NCBI GenBank assembly: GCA_017979445.1
Contig: CM030706.1
Coordinates: 16,044,967 to 16,108,966 of the forward strand
Direction: 5' to 3'
Source of the DNA: Akebia trifoliata
Taxonomy: Eukaryota; Streptophyta; Magnoliopsida; Ranunculales; Lardizabalaceae
Length of the DNA stretch: 64,000 nucleotides
The notes below the pieces were generated by a model. It saw nothing but the letters and a program-made list of their open reading frames with translations, did no database searches and was not told where the DNA came from. This document shows, piece after piece, positions 21,801 through 33,800 of the stretch. A program made the translations under genes and the position numbers. Within the stretch, counting starts at the first letter, position 1, and the number at the start of each line of letters is the position of its first letter.

Positions 21801-24800
21801 AATCTCTCGAAGTTCCCTCTTTTATCTACCACCTGTCCTAGCTAAAGTGCAGAGGAAAAAGAGAAGCCACTCTTCCCATGGTGCTAGCCTTTCTGGGGAA
21901 GCTGTGCCATCTGGGGAGCCTGCTGCCCTTGTTCCCGTTTCTACTTCTGCCTCTATTGCGGCTACTGCCGGAACTACTACAGGTGCTGTTGATGTTTCTG
22001 CAGGTTTTTTCGAGGAAACTAAGGCGGAGGTCGAGCAGAGTTTTGCCACCACTAGGGAAGATAATCCTGTTCTTCCTCTTCGACCACGGAAAAAGTGCCG
22101 GCTGATCAGGAAGAATTTAAGGAGCCCTTCCCCTTCTGAGGAGTCTGAGGGTAAGGGCCCCCTACTGCTTAAGACCCTTTTGGAAGAGGTTGTTTTCATT
22201 TGGATGGGCTGTAGAACCTATCTCCAGGACGAAAAAGAAAGACAATCTCTTCCGACCCCCTTGCCACATCCACAATAAAGGTTGCAGGATAAAGGACCAT
22301 GTAACCGTTGCTTCCCTACTCTCCTAGTCCATTTCTCCTATGGACTAGGGCCTTGCCGATCGGGCTAATGCTGACCTGGGCTTCAGTCGTTTCGTCCACG
22401 GCTTTCACCAGGTAATTACTGCTTTAACTGCCCTGCTCAACTATTTTCCAATATCTACGCTCTAACATATTGTTTCTTTACTTCGTAGGCTCACGTTTAT
22501 AAAACCATGGCCTTCCTGAAGTAGCGTGAGGCTGAAAATAGAGAAGCTGCCCTGACTAGAGAGCAAGACGAGAAAATAATTGTGTTTCAGGCTGAGTAGG
22601 GCTTTTTTAGCTAATTTTCACAGGAGGCTAGAGAGGAGATGGAAGCTAACCTGGCCCAATTCTCTAGGCCCAACTTGGATTTGGAGGCATCCAATAAGAG
22701 GCTGACAGATCTCTAAGGTCTTCTTCAATTGGAGTTGGCTAGCTACAAGGAGAGAGTGCAACGAAGAGATGCAGAGCTAATAGAGTTCTGAAACAGGGTT
22801 CAACAACAGGAACTCGAGTTGAACTCCCTGAGAACAAGTACTGATACAGTCAAGACTGCTCATGTTAAAAAGGACGAGGCTGAGACTAGGAAGCTTCTGG
22901 GGTAACTACAGGCCCAATATTCCTGGCTAGTAGAGGAGACTTCTGCAAAGGCTTACCATAAAGGCTTTAAGGTTGCTCAGCTCTAGTATGAGGATGATAA
23001 GGAAAACAAGGACGACGAGGAGGACCTGGTTGACGCACCCGTAGCATATCCTACCCGGGACGCTCCTTGGACTAGATGCTATGGGCGTGCTCCCCCCTTC
23101 CAACTGGACGAGGAAGAGAATCCCATCGCCATCCTCACTCGAGCCCTCGGTGATCTCATGGAGGCTGGTGCTACCTTAGAATTGAACCTTTCTCAAGCAA
23201 CAAGTTCCCTGACTTAGCTTGTCGACCCACCCCCAATTATCGATGTGCATCAAGATGGAGTCGATGATCGCTCTGCTATTGAGGTAGATCCTTTTATTGT
23301 TCCTGCTCCCGGGATCGGTCCTCCTACTTCCACTACACAACCTTCTTCTGAGTGATAATTTGTTCTCTACTACTGCACTTGAGCTCTTTGTACTTACCCA
23401 TTCTTTTCGTATCTCTCTCTTGTACTCCCTCTTCACTATTAATGGAAAAATCTTTTACACTTATTGTGACTTTTGTTATTTCTTCTTTGTCTCATCACAT
23501 CTATTCTGTCGACTATACTGCTTGTGTATGCTGATTGAAACAACCCTTATACACTAAGATTTGTCGGGCCTTACTACTATTCTGCTTTAACCTAGCCCAT
23601 TTCACTGCAAGATTGCTTATACATGCTGCTTTGTACACTATACACCACTTAAACATACTGTAAACTGCAAATTGTTTCAAACGTACTTGCATACTGCAAA
23701 CTGCTTAAATTGCTTTGTACACTGTAAACTACTTAAGCTGCTTTGTATACTGTACTCTGCTCAAGCTGCTTTGTATATTGTAAACTGCTCAAGCTGCACT
23801 ATACATTGTACACTGCAAACTACTCATGCATACTACAAATTATCTCAACCATACTTGTACACTACAAACTGCTCAAACACACTTGGACACTACAAACTGT
23901 TCAAACTGCTCTAGATAATGTAAATTGCTCAAACACACTTCCCTTCTACCTTACTTCCCCCCAGGTTCTACTTAAAGTAAATTTAACTTTTGGTGGAACC
24001 TATTCAAGTTAACATTGAAAATAGTTCTCGAGCCACTATCCTTGAAGAAGGCTCCGACTCTGCTTTTATTCTAAGCTATGAAACATTCTGCACTGAACTA
24101 ACTCTAAATTTGGCTATCTGAGTCACTGTCCTTGAAGAAGGTTTTGACTATGCTCACACTTGCAATTGTAAGACAATTTGTATGCAGTTAACCCTGTAAA
24201 CAGTTATCTGAGTCACTGTTCTTGAAGAAGGCTCTGACTCTGCTCATACTTGCAACTGTAAGATGATTTGTACTCAGCTAACCCTGCAAACAGTTATATG
24301 AGTCACTGTCCCTGAAGAAGGTTCTAACTCTGCTCATACTTTCAGCTATAATCTTTCGGCTAACTTTTCGATTAGTGAACTCGTGGTAGAGTAGGACCTC
24401 GACTAGCTTCTGCCCTACCAACGATGGCAGAGCAGACCCACGTAAGTCCGGACCCCAACTGGATCCACATGGCTATTTTTACTCATACTAGAACTGAGCC
24501 CTGACTAGCAATCTTGCTTTGCCAATGAAGGTAGAAAAGACCCACGTAGGCTCGAATCCCAACTGGATTCCACTAAAACGTTCTTGAAGCTCATGACAAA
24601 GTAGGACCCCGACTAATCATCTTACTCTGCCAGCGAGGGTAGAGAAGACCCACGTAAGTCTAGATCTCAATTGGATCTACACGGCTATTGTTACTCGTGT
24701 CAGAGCTGAGCCCCGACCAGCAATCTAGCTTTTCCAATGAAGGCAGAGAAGACCCACGTAGGCTCGAATCCCGATTGGATTCCCTTCTTCAGCTTAGCCT

Positions 24801-27800
24801 TGCAAACACATCTAAAAGGTAATCACAGCAAAATAATTATTGATAATATCTTTTTAAATTACATGCATTCTATGGTCTAGGAAATTTCTGACCAAACATG
24901 GTGAGTAGGTAATATGCTTCCTTTTGGCCCACTTTGGCCACTCTGTAGGGTCCTTCACAATTTTTTCCTAGCTTACCACTGTTTGGCTCTTTCATGTTCT
25001 GGAATACTTGTTGCAGTACTAAATCGCCTTCCTAAAATTGTTGAGGACGAACCTTTTTGTGGAAGTAGTTTTGTAGCTTCTTGTGGTAATGATCTAATCT
25101 AACAAACAAGGCGTTTCACTTTTTTTCTACCAGGTCCAATTATGCAACTAGTTATTGGCTATTTCTTTCAGACTGCACTACCTTGGACCTCACAATGGGA
25201 AAGTTATTCTCCATAGGATTACAACTTCTATCCCGTAAGCCATGGCAAATGAGGACATTCCCGTGGACGTTCTAACAGTTGTCCTGTAAGGCCAAAAGAC
25301 CCCATGCAATACTGACATCCACCTGCCCTTGGCTTCCCCTAACCTCTTCTTCAAAATGTCTAGCAGCACCTTATTCATAGCTTTGGCTTGCCCATTACCT
25401 TGGGGGTACTGGGGTGTGGAGAACACTGCTTTATCCCATATTCACTTCAAAACTTCCTTACCTGCTCCCCAGTAAACTGCCTCCCATTATCGGAGACTAT
25501 GGTGCGTGGTAAGTCGAATATGAAAATAATGTTCTCTCAATGGAACTTTAGAAATTCTTGTTGTCGAATTTTGGCCAAAGGGAGTGCTTATGCCTACTTA
25601 GTGAAGTAATATGTTGCCACCAGCAAGAAAGTAAGATTGCCTAAAGCTCTGGGCAATGGACCCACTAAATCGATCCCCCATTGGGCAAAGGGCCATGAGT
25701 TAATGAGGGAGTAAAGCTGCACTGCTGGTTGCCAGATTATTTTCGCATTCCTTTGGCAACTATAACAATGCTTGACGTATAAGGCCGCATCTTTCTACAA
25801 GTAGGGCCAGAAGTACTTTTGAAAGAGCACCTTATGCGCTAAAATTCTCCCTCTTGAATGGTTCCAACAATCGTCTTTGTGGATCTCTCTCAATACTTCA
25901 TTCACTTCCCTTAAGGCCAGCCAACGCAGTATTGGCACCCCTATGGACTTTCTGTGTAGGGTGCCATCCAGGACCGTGTATTTCTCTACCTTATTCTTGA
26001 TTTGCTTGGCTTCTTTCAGGCTATCAGCCAATTTCCCGCACTGTAAGTAAACAAGGATCGGACTTATCCACCCTTGACTTCCCTCAACTGCTACCAAGCA
26101 AGGCAACCCAATCTCATCTATTGATGGGTACTCCTAATAGCTCAAAGGTAATTCCTTTTGTTCTGCCCGGCCAACTTGGAAGGGACGTAAGCTAGAGCGT
26201 CTGCGTGCCTGTTGTCTGTCTGCAGTATGTGCTCAAACTTTGACATATCCCGCTCGATGCATAACAACCCTGATTCTCTCAAGATAGAGCTGCATCCAAA
26301 GATCTCGGGCCTCGAAGGTCCCACTGATGTGGTTGACCACCAACTGCGAGTTGTTGTAAATTATAGCCTCCAATACCCCTAGGCCCTGCTAAGGATTCGA
26401 GGCCGACCAACATTGCCTCATAATCTGCCTCGTTATTAGAGGCCTTAAATCCGAGGGTCACCGTCTTCTTTATCCTTGCTCCATCCGGGGTGATTAATAC
26501 TACTCCGATTCCTGACCCCTCAAAATTGGATAATCCATCTACATAAACCTTCCACCCTAATTTGCTTGGTGACTCTTGCTCATCCTCCGTTTGCTGTAAT
26601 TCTTCTATCAACAAATTGACTTCTTTTTCTACTGAGAAGTCTACTAAGAAGTCGGTTACTGCTTGGTCTTTCGGCCAAACTTTGGGTTTGTATACGAGGC
26701 CAAACTCTACTAACTGTATTGTCCACCTAGCCATTCTCCACGTATTTTCTACTTTCCCAAGCACAGACTTTAGGAAAATTTTGTGATGACTTGCACCCGA
26801 CGTGTGAAAAATACTGTCGCAAGTGCATTGCCATGTAGACCAGCGCTAACCCTACTTTGAGTCCTGTATAACGTATCTTTGCATCTGTAAAAGTTTTACT
26901 TAAAAAATAAATAGGCTATTCACCTGTTGTCCCCGTTCTAACTAGGACTGAACTGAGTGCGTGCTCGGAAGTGGCCAAATACACCCTCAGCTCATCTCCC
27001 ACCTCTGGCTTGGAGAGTATGGGTGGCTTGCCTAGATACCCTTTTAGCTCTGAGAACGCTCGCTCGCATTCTTCTGTCTATTCAAACTTGAAATTCTTCC
27101 TTAGTAGCCGGTATAAGAGCTTAGATTTATCTGAAGACCTAGCTATGAAGCGATTCAGGGCAGCGAGTCTTCCTACGAGCTTCTGGACTTGCTAGTGGGT
27201 TTTTGGGAGGGAATCTCTAGCAGAGCTCTGATCTGATCTAGGTTGTTTTCAATTTCTCTCTTCGTGACTAGATAACTCAATGACTTTTCTGATTTTAACG
27301 CAAAAGTACATTTCTCTAGGTTGAGCTTCATTCCCACTTTCTTTATCCTGGAGAAGACTTCTTCTAAGTCTCTAACATGGTCTTCCTTTTTCTTGTTTTT
27401 TACTAGCAGGTCGTCTATGTACACTTCTACTATTTGGCTTAGTAGATCTCTGAATAGCTCTGTTACTAACATCTGATAATTGGCCTCATGTTCTTCAACC
27501 CGAAAGGCATCACCTTATAGCAATATAGTCCTTGCTCGATAACGAATGTTGTTTTCTCTTGATCTTCTAGGCTGAGATGTATCTGGTTATAGCCTGAGTA
27601 ACCATCCATGAAAGATAATCTCTCGTAACTAGAAGTCGCATCTACAAATTGGTCTATCATCGACATCAGGAAGCTATCCTTGGGATAGGCTTTGTTCAAG
27701 TTTGTAAAGTCTATGTAGACTTCTGACTTTCCCATTCTTCTTGGGCATCGCCACAGTGTTTGCTATCCACTCCACGAACTGCACCTTTTTTATAAACCCA

Positions 27801-30800
27801 GTCTTGATTAACCTGTTTACCTCCTCATTTACCGCCTCTCTGAACCTCGATGCTAGTCTCCTTGGCTTCTATTTGATCGAACCAAAGTCTGGCTTGACGT
27901 TCAGATGGTGGTAGATCACCTCTAGACTGATTCCTGGCATCTCTTCGATTGACAAGCCAAAATTGTCTCGATTCTTTCTTAAGTACTCTACTATCTTCTT
28001 TAACTCCACTGGTTCCAGTTCGATCCCTACGCCTATCTACTTTCCTTCTCCTACATCCACCATCTGTAGGCTTTCCAATATGGGGGTTTACTAAGCTTGG
28101 TCTCCCCCAACTATAATTGCTATTACTAAAGTTTTTCTTCGGTTGATTTCTTCCTACTCAATGCGCACATTTACGCCGTTACTTGGTTACCTCAGACATC
28201 CTACATCCCCTATGGTTTGGAGAATCGAATAACTTGATAGTAGGTAGATGGGACAACTCTCATCTCATGCGTCCATTGCCTCCCCAAAATGGCGTTGTAC
28301 TGAGAGCTTGCCTTGACGACCACGAACCGGGTCATCAAGGTCACCGACCCTATTTTGACTAGTAACACTATCTCCCCCCAAGGCTGACTAGATCTTCCAT
28401 CGAAACCAACCAACGGTGCTCCAGCTAGAGTAAGCACGTCCTTGCTGAGGCCCATCTTCAAAAAGGTCGATGCGTACAAGATGTCCACTGAGCTGCCGCT
28501 ATCTACCAATACTCTCTTAAGCATGAAAGTGCATACCTGCAAGGTTATCACTAGTGCATCATAATAGGGTCTGGCCACCCCTTCAAAATGTTTTCCAGTG
28601 AACGCTACTGTCTGTTCCCCAAAGGGTTCTAGTTCGGTAGGTCCACTTCTTGTCGTAAAAACGTGAGCCATGTGCTCAACGTTTCTTCTCTTTAACCTCT
28701 CAGTATTTCTAGTTTGCCCGGATCTGCCATTCTTTTCCCTAAGGACAACGTGTATCACAGTTACCCTTTCATTTTGCCCTCCTACTAGTGGCTATCCTAC
28801 CTTGAGATTCCTTTCCTGAGGTGAGTTCTCCCTCTGTCTTCCAGGCAAGTCTCATAGTCTACCCTATTTTACTAACTTTCACAGGAATCTCCTCAGGGCC
28901 TAACATTTATTAGTGGTGTGAGCTCGCATCTTGTGGTACTCATAGTATCTCTCGCCCTGGTTAATCTGATCTTGTGGAAGTAGTGTGGGCCACTAAAAAA
29001 ATGGTTCATGGGCGATATCTCGCTAGGGGGCATAATGAAATATGTCCCAGATCTTCTCCTCTCTCCATCTTGATCACGCGGCCGCTTTCTGTACTGCTAC
29101 TATAGTTGAGGCTACTTGCTAGGTTTTTCAACAGCATGTATGACCTTACTCTTTCCCACTGAGCTCTAGGGACCATCTTCTAAGCAGATATACTTCTCCA
29201 CTTTCTCGAACAGCTTGCACAAAGTCTCTAGCCTCTCCTTCACAAGGGATCTATACAACCCCGAATTAGAGGGTAAGGAGTTTTTGAATGCCACCACCGC
29301 GGTTTGTTCATCACAACTTTCTAGTGACATTGCTTCTTCTCTGAACTTCCTGGTGAATTACCTGAGACTCTCCCCTGATCCCTACCTCATGTTAAGCAGT
29401 GCGTTCAATATCTCTTCCCCTCTTTTGGTTGCCAATGTACTACGCAATGAAAGCAGTACAAAGCTCTTCAAACGAACCAACAGATCCATATGGCAGTTTG
29501 TGGAACCAAGCCAGAGCATTCCCGTGCAAACTCGAAGGGAACAATCTACACATTAGCCCTTCTTTCTCTTTCCATAACGTGAGCATCTGTAGGAAATGAA
29601 ACAAATACTCCACCAGGTCTTTCATCCCAGAATAAGGGGTAAACTGTGGCGGCATGAACTTTTTAGGAATTTCTTCGACTAAAATTTTTGCTAAAAAAGG
29701 GGACTTCTGGATTCCTTGAATGGCTTGCACTGCTTTTGTGCCCGCGGTGACACCCTTTACCATTTCTTTATCCTTTCTAATCATCTCTCTAACCTCTTTT
29801 CGAGTCAACCCTACTACGGGTTCAACTCGAATGGTTGTTGTGGCAACCTCTGTTCTGTCTTCCTTTGTGGGGATCACTAATGGCGTGCTTCCTTCTATAC
29901 TAGAGGCGTGGCCATCCTTGTTTGTCCTCTAAGGATTTTTTGGCATATTGTCTCGTTTTGCCTAGTGGCGGTCATCAAGACGTTGACTCAAGTTTCGGTT
30001 TTTTTATATCAAATCATCCATCCTCTTCTGCATCTCCTCTTGTTACTTTCTCATAGCCTCCAATATCGTAAGAAGCTGTGCGTTTACGGTCGGAGCCGAC
30101 AGCGGGGATGCATTGACTTCATTTGTTATGGTGGATCTCATCATTGTTTCAATTGAAATCGATTTGCAACTGGTTTTACCACGGATGACGCCAATTTGTG
30201 CTGATCGGAATCCAATGGACGGCTCTAAGGACCCCAACCCATACCATTTCAAAGTTGTTCATCACGCTGCCCTCATTGCAGTGGCCTAGTACCTATCATA
30301 GATACTACGACGCTCAAGTCAGATCGACAGAGGAACAGTAATTAGTACACCCTCACCCTTGATCTCTCCAGTCCCCTTTCAATAGTGCCTACTATGCTAT
30401 TTAACCCCCCCGTACCTCACCCTCGGGTTTCCCCCTCTATAACCTGCAATATAGGCTATAATCATAAGATTTATGCTAGTTTGACGGGGTTGTTTACCTA
30501 ATTGGGATATTCTAGATCGATCGAGTTTATCTGCAGAAATCCCTTTTGGGATTTTTGGGATTAACGTGTACACAATAGTATTGTAGTTTTCTTGAGGCCT
30601 GGCCTATCCTGCCTGGTAGGACTGGCTTCACTTAGTGCTGTGCTGCCCTACTAACTAGAGTAGGGAGGTCTCTGTTCTAACCCGCCCTACCTACTGGATA
30701 ATGCCTTACCAGCTGATCTGCGTCAGGTACCATTTGGCAGGCTTGGACACGTGTACGGTTAAGATTAACGTGTAATTATTTCCTTTTATAATTATCAAAA

Positions 30801-33800
30801 CGTGAGTGTACAAAATCCTAGATTTTTCAAGTGACGAGATCGCAACTTTAAAGTGAAACTCATTGGTCCTCCTGCCTTAAAAAATGACAATCTTGTTGGT
30901 TTGTATAATAACGATCTCAAGAAAAATAGTGGAACTTGTGAAATAGTCACTTGATACTTGCGAGATTGCCACTTTAAACTTTTGAAATCGTCACTTTAAA
31001 AGCTTTGGTATCATTACTATTCATGTTTTGGTATTAAAATGAATAGTGGGTGAAAATCGTAAATTCGTTGAAAGTTGATCACAATTTTGTAAATATCTCA
31101 TTTAATTTTATATCATTTAAAATATTATAAGAATTTTTCAATTTAAAATATTAACTGTAGAGGGCAATAATCGCATAGTAATCTAGATCGTGCACATGTC
31201 CAGGCCGGTTAAGTGGTACCATGTGCATATCAACATACATAATACTACCTAGTAGAAGGGTAGACCAAGGTAAAGAGCACCTGGCTTGGTTAGAAAGGCA
31301 GCATAACACTAAATCGGGCATAGCCTGCGAAGCAGGACAAACCTGGTCAAAGAATACCTGTAATCTTGATGTGCATACATCAAGCCTAGAGATCACGGAG
31401 GAGATCTTCCTAGTATAACATATCCAATCTCAAAGATCCCCATTCTATTTAAGGTCCTAGAAATCAAGGGATCCCCCGGGATCATTTCTCGTGAGGAAAG
31501 GAAACCCTAATTTAGATGAATGATTTATAAATAACACAAGATGCACAGTCTTAGGGATATTTTTGCTGATTGGGAGTCTAATCAGTATTATCTGTTATTC
31601 CTCTTCTATTCTAACTTAAGTATCGGAGAGTTTTTGACAAGTACCACGTTAGTGCTAACGAAGAGGAGAAGGAGGGATCGACTTTTAGTCTATGAGGTAG
31701 AATCCATCAGCATGGTTAACCAGAATCTGACCCCACATATCAGGCTCCATCCGTGGGAAACCCAACAACATAATTGATTTTAGTTGAAACAATGAGGAGA
31801 TCCACTAGAACAACCGAAGTTAATGCACCTCCACCCATAGAGCCAGCTGTGGATGCTCACCTCCTAGCTATGTTAGAAACCACGTGGAAGCAACAAGAGG
31901 AGATGAAGAAGAAGATGGATGACTTAGCTGAACAGAATCAAAATCTGAGTCAGTGTCTATAGAATCAGCTACAATTAAGACAAGATCTCCTACTATAAGA
32001 TCCTCAACCTCCTGCTGGAGATGAACGTGCCTCTATTGTAAAAGTTAGTTCTCAACCACTGATCCTCAGTAGGGAGAGAGAAATGTAAGCCACCGTACTA
32101 TTTGAGTGGAGTCCACAATGGAACTCAAGAAGAGATTGGAGAGATTATTTGGAAAGAAAAAGAGATGATGAAGAGTGTCGATATTGGCATAGTTGTGGTG
32201 CAAACAGTTAGGGGCATTCAGAGATTCACTTTTATAGCAGAGATCTTGGCAAAAGAGATCCCGAAGAAGTTTGTACCACTGTGTTTTACCCCCTACTCTA
32301 TAACGAAGGACCCAGTAGAGCATTTATTCCACTTTCGATAGATGCTCACACTTTAGGAAGGGAAATAATGTTTGATGTGCAGGTTGTTACCTTCTAGTTT
32401 GGAAAAAAACGTTCTAACCTGGTCTCAAAAGTTACCATGTTGATCAATAACTTCTTTCGAGGAGCTTTGTACCACCTTTGTAACTCGATACATTGGTAAT
32501 AGGAAGGTTAGTGGAGAAGTAGATGCTCTACTCAATATGAGAATGCAATATAGGGAAAGCTTCAGAGATTTTACAAGGAGATTCAGGGAAGAAGCAATGG
32601 CCCTAGAACGTTGTGATAAGATAACGACAGTAGTGGCGTCCAAGAACTCTTTGTTATCTGGCTCAAGGTTATATAGGTCTCTTGTGAAGAGAAGACTAGA
32701 AATATTAAGTGAGCTATTCGAAAGAGTAGAAAAGTATATTAGATTGGAAAATGATCCTCGAAACTCAATTAGGAAAAGCAAGGTCATACACACTATGGCG
32801 AAGCCTAACAAGCGGCAGCAGCCACAACAACAGAGCAGGAAGAGACCGCTCGAGCATGATAGAGAACAAAGGAAAGAAGGGATATATTTCTCTATACCTC
32901 ATAATGAATTGCTACCCATCATCGTGAATGAACCTTATGTTAAGTTGTCAGTATCGCTTCATCGCGATCAGATAAAATGAAATGAACAATACTACGAGTA
33001 TCACAAGGTGCGAGCCCATACCACAAAAAATGCTAGGCCTTGAGAAGATTTCTATAGAGGTTAGCAGAGTAGGACAGATTGAAAGATCTACTTAGAAGAC
33101 AAAGTGAGAACCCTCCTCAAGATAGGGATCATAAGCCTGATCAGCCACCTATTGAAGGATAGGATGGAAGAGCAACTGTTATTCACATTGTCCTAAAGCA
33201 AGATTCTAGAAGATTAGGCCTTAGTAAGGCTGACGAGAGAGCCAAAAAGTGGTGTGCAGAGCACCTAACTCACGTCTATGCGATGAAGAGTGGGCTCATA
33301 GAGTAGATAGAGCCCTATGAAAAGCAGACCGTGGCTTTCATGGAGAAAGACTTGGAAGGGGTGGCTAAACCACATTATTATGCATTGGTGGCAACCATCC
33401 AAGTAAGCACTTTCACTCTCAAGAGGGTATTGATCGACAGCAGCAGCTCAGTCGACATCCTGTATGCCTCAGTCTTTCTTAAGATGAGTCTCACTAGAAG
33501 TGTGCTCACCCAAGTAGGAACTCCTTTGATTGGGTTTGATAGGAGGACGGGCCAATCGTTGGGAGAAATAGTCTTGCCCGAATAGGTGGGACCGATAACT
33601 TTGATAACTAGATTTATGGTCGTTGAAACGAGCTCCCCTTACAACGCCATATTAGGCAAATGGTGGACCCATGAGATAAGGGTTGTACCTTTCATGCATT
33701 ACCAGGTCATAAGGTTCCCAATGCCGCAAAGGATATGGAACATTTGAGGGGACCAGGTAGTGGCACAGATCTGCATGTTGGGTAAAGAAGGCCTTTCTGA

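Larger units (their letters stand above)
19881..30790 (-). mobile_element. Full-length Ty3/Gypsy element G (family T1), 10.9 kb, decayed
   Basis: A complete minus-strand element between LTRs 30197-30790 (5') and 19881-20448 (3'), flanked by ATTCT (19876-19880) and ATTAT (30791-30795), one mismatch. Order along the element: LTR, primer site, gag, protease, reverse transcriptase, RNase H, integrase, tandem repeats, antisense gene, LTR. Coding parts are split by stops and frameshifts, so it is not autonomous now. The size and the antisense gene between integrase and 3' LTR fit a Tat-type architecture. Confidence 0.85.

Noticed and set aside
23672..24012. Open frames translating as repeated NCFVHCKLLKLL-like peptides
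   Set aside because: They are a by-product of the tandem array in element G; several frames are open for the same reason and no domain or start context supports a gene.
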